NCBI RefSeq assembly: GCF_019393635.1
Contig: NC_057863.1
Location: forward strand, 644,842,660-644,906,659
Direction: 5' to 3'
DNA from: Dromiciops gliroides
Lineage: Eukaryota; Chordata; Mammalia; Microbiotheria; Microbiotheriidae
Length of the DNA: 64,000 nucleotides
How positions within the stretch are numbered: the stretch's first letter is position 1; the number at the start of each line of letters is the position of its first letter. Below, one piece after another: positions 1 through 10,534 of the stretch. The notes below the pieces were generated by a model. It did no database searches. It was not told the DNA's origin and saw nothing but the letters and a program-made list of their open reading frames with translations. A program made the position numbers and the translations under genes.

Positions 1-849
1 CTTAACCCCAATTACCTCACTAAAAAACAAACAAACAAACAAAAAAAACAAAACAAAGAAGACTCTAAGAAGACAGTGAAGGTGCTCTGGGATAAGTCTA
101 GATTTAGGAGCCAAAAGACCCTTCTCCCTGAGAAAAAAGTTCTCATAACTTTCAGGAAGTCTTTAGTCTCTTCTCTGGCCCTCGACTTCCTTTCTTTGAA
201 AAATGAAGACTTCAGAATTTTGAGAGTTGGAAAGGAAGCAAGCAGCCAATTAGCCCAACCCTTAACTCAAAGAGAACACATGGCTGAATTCCTGCTGATG
301 GAGAATCCCCACTTTTGGAGAGGTCTCATCAAATAACTTTTCCACATGTTTAAGCCCACCATTACCCAGTGCTCTCCCCCTCTATCTTCTGGGAGCTACT
401 GTAGTCGTTCACCCAAGAGCAGTTCTAACTAAGCTCTCCCTTCCCCCAGGCTCAACAACCCCAGTTTGCTCATAAGGCATGATCTAGATCTTCATTGTTC
501 TGGAAGCTCTCCAATTCATCAATGCCCTTCTCTCAAACTGTGCCTAACTGGATAAAATACTTCAAATACACTCATGTATTGGGAAGAATGTCTCCCTAAT
601 CCAGCACAATCAGTCAACAAGTGTCTGAAGTCCCAGTCCTGTTGCTACAAACCCCCAAAGTCCAGACAGACCCTACCCTCTGGGAGCTAAGGTCCCCCAG
701 AGTAGAAAAAACTTGCCCATAGATAAGTAAACACAGGACAGACACAAAATGAATACAGAGCAGTTTAGAGTGAGATGACTGCAGGTGAGGGAAATCAGAA
801 AGCTTCGAAGGGTACTAGGGGTGGTTGTTCCGGGGGGAAGGAAGACAGG

Positions 850-1262
850 AATAACCATTCTCTATTATGTGCCAGGCATAGAATTCTATTAAGCAATTTA
901 CAAATAGTATGGAGTTTGAGCCACCAAACAAAAAAAAAAAGAAACCGAAAACACACACACACACACACACAAAAGAATTTGATCCTCACAACAACCCTGG
1001 GAAGGTGCTGTTAAGATCTCCATTTTCTGGATTTAGGAGGTCCTGAGTTAAAATCCAGCCTCAGACACTTGACACTATCTGTGTGGCCCTGGGCAAGTAG
1101 TCACTTAACCCTCATTGTCCTGCCCCCCCCCCCAAAGATCTCCATTTTACATTTGAGGAAACTGAGGCAGAGTTTGACTCACCTCAGGGTCACACAGCTA
1201 GTGTTTGAACCTGGATTTGAACTCTCACCTTCCTTACTCCAGGTTCTATTCCTTTCAAGTGT
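850..1262 (-). repeat. MIR SINE, split by a younger SINE
   Basis: The MIR pattern (GATCCTCACAACAACCCTG, then a GAGGAAACTGAGGCAGAG-like core and ACACAGCTAGT) is interrupted at 1,027-1,134 by a younger SINE fragment. The MIR resumes exactly at the duplicated target AAGATCTCCATTTT. Confidence 0.75.
1027..1134 (+). repeat. WSINE1/MAR1-like SINE, 5' truncated
   Basis: Only the 3' part of the SINE is present, ending in a C run instead of an A tail. It is flanked by perfect 14-bp direct repeats AAGATCTCCATTTT at 1,013-1,026 and 1,135-1,148. Confidence 0.85.
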
Positions 1263-1389
1263 AATCAGCCACTAAATCTCTCAAAAGAGACAGATGCCAT
1301 GGACATGAAACCAAACCTATACTAGGCCAGTACTAGCCAAGTTGGCCTTTGACAGGCCAATGGGCACAGGGAACTGTTAATGAGCTTGT

Positions 1390-1628
1390 AGTCCACACAG
1401 CTAGGTGGCCAGGCTTGGAGTCAAGAAGATCGAAGTTCAAATCTGACCTCAGACACTAGCTATGTGACCCTGGACAAGTCACTTAACCCTGTTTGCCTCA
1501 GTTTTCTCAGCCATAAAATGAGCTGGAGAAGGAAATGGCAAACCAATCTAGTACCTCTGCCAAGAAAACCCCAAATGTGGGGTCATAAAGAATCACATGT
1601 GACTCAAACTCAACTCAGTAACAGCAGT
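1390..1628 (+). repeat. SINE with RTE-type tail
   Basis: A tRNA-derived head is followed by a longer tail (CAGTTTTCTCA, GGAAATGGCAAACC, AACTCAACTCAGTAACA). That tail resembles the 3' end of RTE/BovB LINEs. I read this as the second SINE type in the window, probably mobilised by RTE. Confidence 0.7.
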
Positions 1629-1899
1629 CCCTGCTAACTCCCACATCCTTTTCTGGGCAAACTTTGGTCTGGCCAAGCCTCCTGCACTTTTTGCATTTGG
1701 GAAGGTGATTTTCCAAAGCATTTTCCAATCAATCACCGGAAGATTTTCTAGGGTGAGATCTTTTGGATTCTAGATTCGATCATCTTTATCTACTATCTAG
1801 AGGCAAACAGTCACTTACAGGTCTGATAAGCAGATCCAAAGTCTTTCGTAACAATAGCTCTCTTCTTAACTCAGGACTTCCGGACCTAATCATTCAACA

Positions 1900-2605
1900 A
1901 ACACACTGCCCTAAGTTACTAACATTCTCTGATTTGCCAAATCTGATGGCCTTTTCTTTCCTCAACCTTCTGGACCTATTGGGCAGCCCTCCTTTGATCG
2001 TGAAAAACCCTCTTCCTGATATACTAACCCTCCTCTTTTCCTACCTTCCCTGTGCGGATCAGAGGTACCATCATCTTCTCAGTCACTTAGGTTAGCAACT
2101 TGGAAACCCACGTCTAACCTTTTACTTCTCACTCTCTCATCCCGCATATCCAATCTGTTGCCAAGTCTTTGTAACATCTCTCACGTACATCATCCCCTTC
2201 TCTCTTCCAACACGGACACCTCTCTGGTGTAGGCCCTTATCATTATCATTTCCCCACTCAGGACAAAGAGAATTAAAAGGGGTTTATTCTAAGGACGGCA
2301 AAGTAGCAATACTTTGATGGACTGAGTTATCTGCTCTATCCCTTCTAGGAACAAATATAAAATCCTATATTTGATGTTCAAGGCACTTCCAGCCTCCCCA
2401 CCACCAATACTCAGCTTCAGTGACACTCTATACTGATCCTGGTTAGGTGCTGGACATTTTCACTGGCTATTTCTCACATCCAGAATCTTCTCTATCCTCA
2501 TCTCTTCCTTAAAGTGCCTACTAAAATCCCACCTTCTTTGTACAGATCCCCAGGCTTGCTGAGCTAACAGTAGGTGCTTAATGAATGCTTGTTGACTAAC
2601 ACAGG
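1900..2605 (+). repeat. L2 LINE, 3' part
   Basis: An old L2 copy in plus orientation. The segment near 2,105-2,190 encodes a degraded L2 reverse-transcriptase C-terminal pattern (LSHPISNLLP-like). It ends with the typical GTAGGTGCTTAATGAATGCTTG at about 2,570-2,595. The left boundary is uncertain. Confidence 0.6.
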
Positions 2606-2984
2606 CACAGATCACTTTAAAACTCCACTAAATACTTCCTTCCACAATGATATCAATTTATCAGTGGTTACTCTTTGGGTATATCTGGCTTTTCACCCAA
2701 TCCTACCATATTTCTCCATCTTTTCCACAACACACACACACACACAGACACACACACATTGCAAAGAGAACATTAGAATCTGTCAAATCTATAAGCAAAT
2801 TCTAGCTCTGGCATTTTCCTGAGCTCCCAGATTAAAAGCTTGGACTACCTGTCCCACCAGGGTTTGTATTGATTACTGTAAGCCCAGAAATATTGACAAC
2901 AAGATTGCACGAGTGCTCTTCCCTCTTTGCCCTCCTTCTGGTATCTCCCCTTCCATTTCCCCTATGTTCTTTGAAATCCCTTTT

Positions 2985-3195
2985 AACAGTCAAATGGCAC
3001 AATGGATAGAGGACTACCCCGAGTTCGAATCCAGAGGCAGCTTCCCGTTTATCTACAAAAGGAGAACAATGTCCCCCCTAATACCTGTGTGACCCTAGGT
3101 AAGTCACTTAACCAGCAGCTTCAGTTTCCCACTTGAAATACAAAAATAATAGCTCCCGCCTCACAGAGTGATAGTGAGAATTAGAATTAGGCTGT
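2985..3195 (+). repeat. Old MIR-like SINE
   Basis: The head AATGGCACAATGGATAGAGG, B box GAGTTCGAATCC and TAAGTCACTTAACC motif are present, but diverged and with an internal foreign-looking stretch. It is older than the WSINE1-like copies. Confidence 0.55.
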
Positions 3196-3559
3196 GTTAG
3201 TGATTATTTTTTGATCACATCCTCTCTCCCTCAATGAGACCTATCTTGCATTTGCTCTGCTCTCTTTCCCATCTGTTTCTCACCATGCCTCATCATTTCT
3301 GTTCTTTTCCAGTCTCCTTCCACAGTCCCTTTTTCTCTGCTTCCTCTCTCCTTTCCCTTCCCTCAGAGTGTAGCTTTGGGAATCACAGTGTCTCTTGACC
3401 TCAGTCTGTTCCCTAAGTTTGGGGCAGCAAAACTAAACAATTTAGAAGGCAAAGGGGATTATAGAAGTCTCTCTCCCATTCAGAGTTTGTAAGGACTAAT
3501 TTAACGCATCTGTTACCAATTTCCTCCCCTCCCAGGGCATACTTGATCCAGTAACTCAC

Positions 3560-3671
3560 CTGAGTAGCCGGCGGTAGTTGTGCCATGTAGAATCTCCAAG
3601 GCAGGTGCCGCCAGGGCCAGTGCATTGACTGAGTAATGGGGTGGGGGCGACTTGAGGTACGAGGACATCAT
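3560..3671 (-). CDS. CRX: CRX first coding exon (cone-rod homeobox)
   Basis: Read on the minus strand from ATGATG at 3,671, the exon gives 37 codons plus one base and ends at a strong splice donor, CAG|GTGAGT. The peptide starts MMSSYLKSPP and contains PHYSVNALAL; human CRX starts MMAYMNPG and has the same PHYSVNALAL block. The intron phase (one base into a codon) also matches human CRX. CRX is a K50 paired-type homeodomain transcription factor that drives photoreceptor genes in the retina and pineal. This exon carries only the N-terminal leader; the homeodomain and activation domain are in exons beyond the left edge. OTX1 and OTX2 share the MMSYLK start but lack the SVNALAL block, so CRX is the better call. 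The frame has no damage, and a donor in the right place argues against a processed copy. A tandem CRX-derived paralog is the main alternative. Confidence 0.85.
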
Positions 3672-3702
3672 GCTCCCAGAACCAGGGATCCAGGGGTCCA
3701 GG
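3672..3702 (-). other. CRX: CRX 5' UTR and probable splice acceptor
   Basis: Directly 5' of the CRX start codons is a favourable context (GGGAGC before ATG). A pyrimidine-rich stretch ending TTCCTTCAG gives a plausible acceptor with exon sequence starting at 3,702. A second possible acceptor (TTTACAG) lies at 3,737-3,740. The choice between them is inference. Confidence 0.45.
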
Positions 3703-4626
3703 CTGAAGGAATGGTAGGAGTGGCTAGTCAGGGTGGCTGTAAATCAGCCACCTCCAAGCAGTCAGGGAGGAGAAGAAAGCAGAAGAGGAGAGGGAGACTG
3801 TAGAGCCCCTCCCTCAGGAAAAAAGGTCTGGTGGTGGGAAAGCACCTAGCAGGTACACAGACCCAGAGACCTGGGGAGAAAGAGGAAGAAGGGAGGAGAG
3901 GGGCTTAGAAAGCTACATCCAAAGGAGGAGAGATTCAGAGACCCAGGGCGAGTCAGAGACTTGAACGAGGAGGGATGGGAAGAGCCAGAGTTAGCAAGAA
4001 ACCTTCTGGATGAGATAAGACACAAGGAGAGAAATTCAGAGATATGGAGGGAGACTCCCTCCAAGAAAAGAAGTGTTCTCCAGCTTACAGCCAGTGAGTA
4101 CGTGTTTGCAGCATAATGAGTGATTTAAATACAATCACTGAGGGCTAGCCGGGCAAGACCTGGACCCTAGGGGCCCCACCCAGTCTGGCCTGGAGGGCTA
4201 GGAGGGAAGCCCAGACTACGTCCATTCCCTTCTCTTTCTCAGAATCTCTCCTTTGTCCAGTCTCCATCCAAACCCTTCCAGCCGACATAGAAACACTCCC
4301 TCACTGACGCCGAGGACAGAGGGGACAAAATTAAATACTCCCTGTCCTCGGGAAGCTTCCCATCTAATGATCTTAAATCCCTCGTGTACCAACTGTGATT
4401 CCTCTGACTCTACCCATCTCTGCTTTGTCTCCTCTGCCTTCCAAAAAGTCTCCCTCTCCCAGTCTGTTCTCCAACCTCTCCCTGGATCGAAGTCTCACTG
4501 TTTCTCTCCCATTGTCTTCCCTGTCCCCAGCCCACCTGGTTGCTCTGGGTTGGTCTCTCTTTCTTGTTTTAACCTCTCCAGGGTCTCCCTGTCTTCTCTA
4601 CCCTCCCCCATTAGCTGGTTGCTCAC
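3703..4626 (-). other. Repeat-free sequence upstream of CRX exon (candidate intron 1)
   Basis: This stretch has no SINE, LINE or LTR, unlike almost all of the rest of the window, which suggests constraint on insertion near the 5' end of CRX. It has GA-rich tracts at 3,750-4,070 and an AT-rich ATTTAAAT core near 4,122. A 164-codon plus-strand frame at 4,253-4,747 has no family resemblance and I do not call it. Confidence 0.4.
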
Positions 4627-4749
4627 CTGCTTACTGGCCAGACTAAGTTCAAGGGCCCCCCGGATAGGGGCAGGGGACCAGCTCCCACAGTCAGCTGGGA
4701 GTCGGAACTGCAGAAAGCTGTGGTCACCCAGGCCCTGGGGATTTTAAGC
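4627..4749 (-). promoter_or_regulatory. Candidate CRX non-coding first exon and core promoter
   Basis: On the minus strand a textbook donor, CAG|GTGAGC, falls at 4,627/4,626. About 115 bp upstream is a TATA-like CTTAAAATCC (4,739-4,748). Together they could frame a short untranslated first exon of roughly 60-90 bases, spliced over about 0.9 kb to the coding exon at 3,702. This is inference from splice and promoter motifs; no transcript evidence is available, and human CRX uses more distant first exons as well. Confidence 0.35.
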
Positions 4750-4770
4750 TTGGTCTTTGAGTGATGTCAC

Positions 4771-4893
4771 CCCAGCCTGGCCTGGATCCTGGGCCCTAAT
4801 CCTGGGGAAGGCTGCCTCTCCCTCTCCCTGGCACCAGGAGGTGACATTGGGAAGGGGGGGGGGCGGGTGGAGAAACCAGCCGGTCCCTAATCC
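4771..4893. promoter_or_regulatory. CRE-like site and two TAATCC (OTX/CRX) motifs
   Basis: Just upstream of the candidate promoter are GTGATGTCAC (4,771-4,780, CRE/bZIP-like), TAATCC at 4,797-4,802 and TAATCC at 4,888-4,893. TAATCC is the preferred site of K50 homeodomains such as OTX2 and CRX. OTX2 is known to activate CRX, so the placement fits, but short motifs occur by chance. Confidence 0.35.
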
Positions 4894-5159
4894 CTTCCCT
4901 TCCCCCCACATTGACCTGGCAATCAGGGCTGACAGGGAAGGGAGAGGACTGGGGGATGGGGCAATTGCATCCAGCCCCCTGTCTCCACCAGAAGGGCAGG
5001 CAGCCTAGGCTCTGACCTGGCCCTGCCGGGTCTTCCACTCCTTCCCCTCTACGTTCTAGATCCTAACTGTCATCCATCCCCACCCACCCCAGTGATCTGC
5101 CATACCTCTGGTGTCCTGGGATTCTTATTCTTCTTAGAAAAAAGCCTGAAGAAAACCCA
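4894..5159. other. Unassigned GC-rich unique sequence
   Basis: No coding or repeat signal recognised. It closes the repeat-poor zone upstream of CRX. Confidence 0.4.
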
Positions 5160-5590
5160 GTACACTAGTCACTTAATAAATGCTTGTCAATTCGCCATTA
5201 TCTCTTACAAGTCAGCCTAACAAATCTCCTTGCCCAAATGCCATACTCATTCACCCTATTACCTATGACCGCTCATTACTCCACTCCACGTCTCCTGGCC
5301 TACTTGCAAGTTTGCCCTCTCTAAACCCCACTCCAACTGCCTAGCCTCTTGTGCCTGAAAGGTTCCTAACCCTTACCTCCAATAGACAAGATTTCTTTTT
5401 AGCTTCAGCAGACCTACCACCTCTTTTTAAGAGGCACTTCGAAGTCCCCTCCCCTTTTGTACCGACTCCTCCTCATTCCTTTATTTTGTATATGTGCCAT
5501 ATTTATACCTCACTGTCCGTACAACCTGGGGACCTGGCATTGTCGTTTGTGTTCATATCGAGAGCACCTGATGCAGCCTTATCAGGGACT
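5160..5590 (+). repeat. Possible L2 remnants
   Basis: It begins with CACTTAATAAATGCTTGTC, an L2 3'-end pattern, followed by pyrimidine-rich L2-like text. Strongly diverged; the family call is tentative. Confidence 0.35.
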
Positions 5591-5639
5591 TAACCATTTC
5601 TCCCAAGAATGAGGAAAGGGTCTTTAAAGATCTTATGGA

Positions 5640-5745
5640 ACTCAGCCCCTGGATTGGACAGAAGTAAATGTTAGAGAAGTCACTTGTCCCAAGTCCCACC
5701 AGCCATTGGTAGGTAACAGAGCTGAGGTTTTAAACAGGTCCCTTT
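5640..5745 (-). repeat. MIR fragment
   Basis: Weak MIR core: AAGTCACTTGTCCCAAGTCCCAC followed by GGTAACAGAGCTGAGGTTT. Confidence 0.4.
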
Positions 5746-6187
5746 ATATGCCAGTCGCTATCCGTGCCTTTTCTAAGATAATAGCGGCAAGACTTCAGGG
5801 TCTCTCCAGCCTCCCTGCCTGTTTCACTAGCCCAGACATGGGCTGTGCATCTGGGGATTAGGGGCAGGCAACACAAGCTCTGAGGGAACTGGGACCTCAT
5901 TAGCTGGAGTGTGTATATGTGTGTGTGTGTGGCAGGCGAGGGGGGGCAGGGAATAGGCAAGGACAGAGCATGCCCAGCTGAAGAGGGAAGGGTTGCTTCT
6001 TAATTGGAAAATCCTTTCTTGGAATAGAAGAGAGATTAGGCCTGGGATAGAAATAGGAGGTAGGAAGAAGTAGGCCCTTTGAGGATATTCGGGTAATAGT
6101 GTAGTTTGGAACCCCCCCCACCATAACACACACACACACACACACAACTAGTGCTTTGGCATCACCCGGGACTGTTTTTTTTTTTCA
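5746..6187. repeat. Unique sequence with TG and CA microsatellites
   Basis: Contains a TG run near 5,910-5,930 and a CA run near 6,126-6,147; nothing else recognised. Confidence 0.5.
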
Positions 6188-6247
6188 TCTCTAGCACTCA
6201 GCCCAATGACTGGCACATAGTAGGTGCTTAATAAATATTTATTCATT
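6188..6247 (+). repeat. L2 3' end
   Basis: The stretch TGGCACATAGTAGGTGCTTA followed by ATAAATATTTATTC is the classic L2 terminus. Confidence 0.65.
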
Positions 6248-6489
6248 ATTACTTGAGACTGGAGGGTGGGAAGGTTTGGGGAAGAACATAAATTAATTTG
6301 TCTAGAATTAGGAAAGAGCATAGACTCTTTACAGTTTGGTTCCAATTTATGGTTCTAGACTCTCTTATTTCCTCTCTTTCATCCCATAATCTTTCAGTTC
6401 CGCTAAAGAGGAAACTCCATCTCCGGGCTTTACATAGGCTTTCTCCCATACCCAGGGTGACCTTCAATAAATTCAATTCAATTCAGTAA

Positions 6490-6660
6490 ACTCTGGGGAT
6501 TTAAAAAAATTAAAAAGGCAAAAACTAGTCCCTGCCCTCAAGGAGTTTCCAATCTAATGGAGACAACATATAAACAAATATATACAAACAAGGTGTATAC
6601 AGAATAAGTAGGAAATAATTAAGGCACAAGAAGGAAGAGAGGCTTGTGAAAACTGGAATA
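6490..6660. repeat. Old interspersed repeat, family unsure
   Basis: The phrase TCCCTGCCCTCAAGGAGTTT and a following ATATAAACAAATAT-type run recur, diverged, near 19,385, 39,945, 47,040 and 50,160. They are remnants of one old family that I cannot name with confidence. Confidence 0.4.
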
Positions 6661-6859
6661 TGGGTAGTGGGAGTGGAGAGAGAGAAAGCCCCCAGCATGG
6701 GGGGGGTGCATGAGAGAATGTCCAGAATGAAGAGTTGGAGGGTCCTATTCTTGGAACAGCCAGGGGGCCGGCATCACTGGATCAAAGAGGACATGTTGAA
6801 GAATAAGGTGTTAGAAGACTGTAAAGGTCAGCTTCTGGGGCTCCTAGAATCCGGTGCTT

Positions 6860-7091
<232 letters not shown>

Positions 7092-7195
7092 CAAAATGTA
7101 GCTCTCTATTCATCTTCTGCAGGAAGCATTTTTTGATGATGCACTTGCCCTCCTCTCCTCCCAACGGGCCTCCCCAGTTTCCTATCCCTCCTCTT

Positions 7196-7395
7196 TCAGT
7201 CTGGGAGTCAGGAAGACCTGAGTTCAAATTTCACCTCAAAAACTAGCTGTGTGTCCCTGGGCATGTCACTTAACCCCACTGGATCCAGGTGGCCCTGGAG
7301 AGGGTGAGGCTGGTGACTTTGCACAGCCCTCCCTCATTTAAATCCAATTTCCTATATACTATGGTCCTCTTTAAGAACAAAGGACAAACAACATT
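7196..7395 (+). repeat. Long-tailed SINE variant
   Basis: A tRNA-type head is followed by an extra tail: GGTGACTTTGCACAGCCCTCC, then GGTCCTCTTTAAGAAC and AAAGGACAAACAAC. The same tail recurs at 11,900-12,058 and, in reverse, near 16,752-17,180, so it is a distinct subfamily. Confidence 0.75.
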
Positions 7396-7577
7396 GTATT
7401 TTTGTATTTGTGTGAACTTGGACTCCTTAATACAATGAATGGGAATCCCCAGAGGGCAACCCCCAATCCCTAGCACTGCCCAGAACTGAAATTACAGTCT
7501 TGAATTGTATTCACTGTCATTTAATCCCACCCACCCCCCACTTCCTGTCTTATTTTACAGTGGAGGAAACTCCACTT

Positions 7578-7770
7578 GTTCTGGTTCAGGGGTGACCAAC
7601 TCTCCATGACTCCATTTAGGGTTTTCTTGGCAGAGATACTAGAGTTGTTTCCTCCTCCTGCTCATTTTACAGATGAGGAAATTTAGGCAAGCCTGGTTAA
7701 ATGACTTGTCCAAGGTCACACAGCTTGTGTCTGAGCTGAATTTGAACTCAGGTCTTCATGATAAAATCAC
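7578..7770 (-). repeat. SINE with RTE-type tail
   Basis: Reverse orientation. It starts with a diverged TGACTCCATTTAGGGTTTTC tail and runs to ACACAGCTTGTGTCTGAGC, without a recognisable tRNA head. Confidence 0.65.
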
Positions 7771-7916
7771 CAACTCACACTTGACCCACCCACACAACTT
7801 CTAAGAATAGATTCTCCTCACCTCTATGCCTCCAGGGTAGGGTGGGGGTAGTGAAAGGGGGCGGTTGATTAAATCCGGTATTTTGGCTTCAAGTTTAGCC
7901 CACTTTGAGATTAACT

Positions 7917-8061
7917 TTTTTTTTTTGGTGAGGCAATTGAGGTTAAGTGACTTGCCCAGGGTCACACAGCTAGTAAGTGCCAACTGTCTGAAGCTGGATT
8001 TGAACTCAGGTCCTCCTGAATCCAGGGCAGGTGTTTTATCCACTGCACCACATAGCTGCTC
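7917..8061 (-). repeat. WSINE1/MAR1-like SINE
   Basis: Full length with a T-rich tail; direct repeats TGAGATTAACT flank it (about 7,906-7,916 and 8,061-8,071). Confidence 0.9.
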
Positions 8062-8353
8062 TGAGATTAACTCTTATTAGTGATTTGAGATCACTCAAAT
8101 CCTAGAAGGAATGTTTTGATATATATAGTCCTTGGTACCTGTCTTTCCTCCCATCTCTGAAAGGACAGCCCAGGGCAATATAGAAGGAAGAAGGGGGTAT
8201 TTATATCATTTATATTATATAGGTGAGAGCTTGTAAGGGACCTTAGAGATCATCACACAATGCAAAGTGTAGTACAAAGAGAGAGACTGAGGTCCAGAGA
8301 GGAGATTGGAGGGAGTTGAAGAGTAATTGAAAGAAGAAGTGGAAAGAGCAAGA

Positions 8354-8354
<1 letters not shown>

Positions 8355-8387
<33 letters not shown>
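8355..8387. repeat. (AT)n microsatellite
   Basis: Perfect AT dinucleotides followed by a T run. Confidence 0.95.
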
Positions 8388-8395
<8 letters not shown>

Positions 8396-8399
8396 TCCC

Positions 8400-8873
8400 C
8401 CTTTGGAGTTTGGGTAAGGAAAGGACTATAGAATGCTAACTTGAATGAGGCTGGTTAGAGTCTAGAGAAAGTTTTAAAGAGAGGACTTGAAGCCAGGAGG
8501 AATGGAACCAGTAGGTGGACTGAAAAAAATTGAGGTTGTAATCTGCTGGAGAAAACCAGAGATGCAGGATGGATGAAGGGAACACCTAAAGGAGCTGGCC
8601 TCAGTGTGAAGAGTCACATCATTGTCAAAGTATAGGGAAAAGGAAGAGATGGTGGCGAATGAAGTCCAAGTGTTTTGATTTTGAGGGAAATGAGTAAAAT
8701 GACCTCAATTTTCTCACTCAAGAACCTTGATACTAAGCTGAGAAAGTGGGGGGGGGGGGGAGTGTGGGAGAAGAAGGAAACATTTGACACTGCTTCTGGA
8801 AGGAATAAAAGCACTGCCTTGTTGTAGTGAAGGCCTGACTTCAGCTGGAGCACTGTCAAAATAACGTGAGGAG
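8400..8873 (-). repeat. Probable L2 antisense remnant
   Basis: Purine-rich text with phrases such as GAATGAAGTCCAAGTGTTTTG resembles L2 ORF2 read in reverse. Boundaries and family are uncertain. Confidence 0.35.
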
Positions 8874-8874
8874 G

Positions 8875-9030
8875 GGGCAGCTAGGTGGCACAGTGGATAA
8901 AGCACCGGCCCTGGATTCAGGATTCAGGATTCAAATCTAGCCTCAGACACTTGACATCTACTAGCTGTGACCCTGGGCAAGTCACTTAACCCTCATTGCC
9001 CCATCAAAAGAAGAAAGAAAAGAAAAGTTA
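8875..9030 (+). repeat. WSINE1/MAR1-like SINE
   Basis: Full length, with a small internal tandem duplication (GATTCAG three times) just before the B box. Confidence 0.9.
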
Positions 9031-9449
9031 GGCCCAACAAAAAGGTTGGGGGGGGGCGGGCAGAATATTGGGAGAAAGGGGGAGGATTCAAAAAGGGACA
9101 GGACTAAATTTTTATTTTGCTTCTGCTTTCTCTGTAAAGGAGAATGACCTTTGCACTGGAAAGGATGGAACAGAGTTGATAGCACAGATAAAGAAAATGA
9201 TAACTGTCCTTGATGAAATTAATTCACCTGGACTAGATAACTATATCATACCTTGCTAGAGAAAACAAACATTAGGCAGCTGAGATTGATTGCTGGGCCA
9301 CTTTCAGGGCTAACTTTAAAATCCCAGAAAATGGAAGAGGTCCTACAAGGTGGGAGAAGGGCAAATTTTGCCCCCATTTCCCAGAAATGGGAAGAAAACA
9401 GAGTCTGACAAAGGCCAGGGAGCTTGCCTCTGAATCCTGAAAAAATTTC
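9031..9449. other. Unassigned unique sequence
   Basis: No coding or repeat assignment. Confidence 0.4.
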
Positions 9450-9465
9450 AGAATGCATTCCTTTT

Positions 9466-9604
9466 TTTTTTTTTTTTGGTGGGGCAATGACTTCTTGCCC
9501 AAGGTCACATAGCTAGTGTCAAACGTCTGAGGCTGGATTTGAACCCAGGTCCTCCTGACTAGAGGGCCAGGAGCTTTATCTACTGCATCACCTAGCTGCC
9601 CCCA
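9466..9604 (-). repeat. WSINE1/MAR1-like SINE (first of a three-element stack)
   Basis: It lies between target copies AGAATGCATTCC (9,450) and AGAATGTATTCT (9,605). It lost some bases in the TTAAGTGACTTGCCC block. Confidence 0.85.
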
Positions 9605-9616
9605 AGAATGTATTCT

Positions 9617-10364
9617 TTTTTTTTTTTAACAAAGTATTTTTCCCCCGTTACATGTAAAGATAGTTCTCAACTTTTGTTTATACAAGCTTTCCAATTTCAG
9701 ATTTTTCTCCCTCCCTCCCCCCTTCCCTAGACAGCAGGTAATCTGATATAGGTGTTTTATATACATATATATAATAGCATTAAACATATTTCTGCATTAG
9801 TCATGTTATAAGAGAAAAATCAGAGCAATGATGAAAAACCTCAAAATAGAAAAACAACAGCACCCAAAACAAAAGAAATAGTGTAGTTCATTCAGCATCT
9901 ATACTCCACAGTTCTTTTTTTTCCTGGATTTGGAGATCCTCTTCTATCATGAGTTCCCTGGAACTCTCTTGTACCATTGCATTGGTGAGAAGAATCTAGT
10001 CCATCACAGTAGATCAACACTCAATGTTGATGATACTGTGTATAATGTTCTTCTGGTTCTGCTCATCTCACTCATCATCAGCCCATTCAAGACCCTCCAG
10101 GTTTCTCTGTACTCCTCCTGCTCATCGTTTCTTACAGCACAATAATATTCCATTACATTCATATACCACAACTTCTCCCATCATTCCCCAATTGATAGGC
10201 ATCTCCTCAACTTCCAATTCCTTGCCAACATGTAAAGAGCAGCTATAAATATTTTTGTACATGTGGGTCCTTTTCCCCTTTCCATGATCTCTTTGGGAAA
10301 AAGACCCAAAAGTGGTATTGCTGGGTCCAAGGGTATGCACAGCTTTATAGCCCTTTGGCAATAC
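9617..10364 (-). repeat. L1 LINE, 5'-truncated 3' end
   Basis: It reads in reverse from a poly(T) through the L1 3' UTR to the ORF2 C-terminus. The minus-strand peptide includes ALGPSNTTFGSFS- and KIFIAALYMLARNWKLR-like text, matching L1 ORF2 (human PFDPAIPLLG and MFIAALFTIAKTW). It is flanked by AAGAATGTATTCTTT on both sides. Confidence 0.85.
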
Positions 10365-10379
10365 AAGAATGTATTCTTT

Positions 10380-10534
10380 CCTTTGTTTTTGTTTTGCGGG
10401 GCAATCAGGGTTAAGTGACTTGCCCAGGGTTACACAGCTAGTAAGTGTTAAGTGTCTAAGGCTGGGTTTGAACTCAGGTCCTCCTGAATCCAGGGCCGGT
10501 GCTTTATCCACTGCAGCGCCACCTAGCTGCCCCC
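10380..10534 (-). repeat. WSINE1/MAR1-like SINE (third of the stack)
   Basis: Full length, between AAGAATGTATTCTT copies at 10,365 and 10,535. It shares its left target copy with the L1 next door. Confidence 0.9.

Larger units (their letters stand above)
1..3559 (-). other. CRX: CRX intron after first coding exon (left part of window)
   Basis: This is the sequence 3' of the CRX first coding exon on the minus strand. I looked for the next exon, which should encode the start of the homeodomain (PRKQRRERTTFTR-like), and did not find it, so the intron is longer than 3.5 kb and runs off the left edge. It holds a MIR, several SINEs, an L2 copy and CA runs at about 950-970 and 2,731-2,758. The stretches 1-850 and 1,630-1,900 look unique and I see nothing further in them. 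Confidence 0.6.

Noticed and set aside
3560-3671. OTX1 or OTX2 as the identity of the exon
   Set aside because: The OTX leaders have PPYxxNGL and DLLHPSVGYP; this exon has PHYSVNALAL as in CRX.
4253-4747. 164-codon plus-strand open frame
   Set aside because: Pro/Ser/Leu-rich translation of pyrimidine-rich DNA with no family pattern; it lies opposite the candidate CRX first exon.
8875-9000. tRNA genes suggested by A- and B-box-like motifs
   Set aside because: The motifs belong to the tRNA-derived heads of SINEs; no cloverleaf with anticodon arm was seen.
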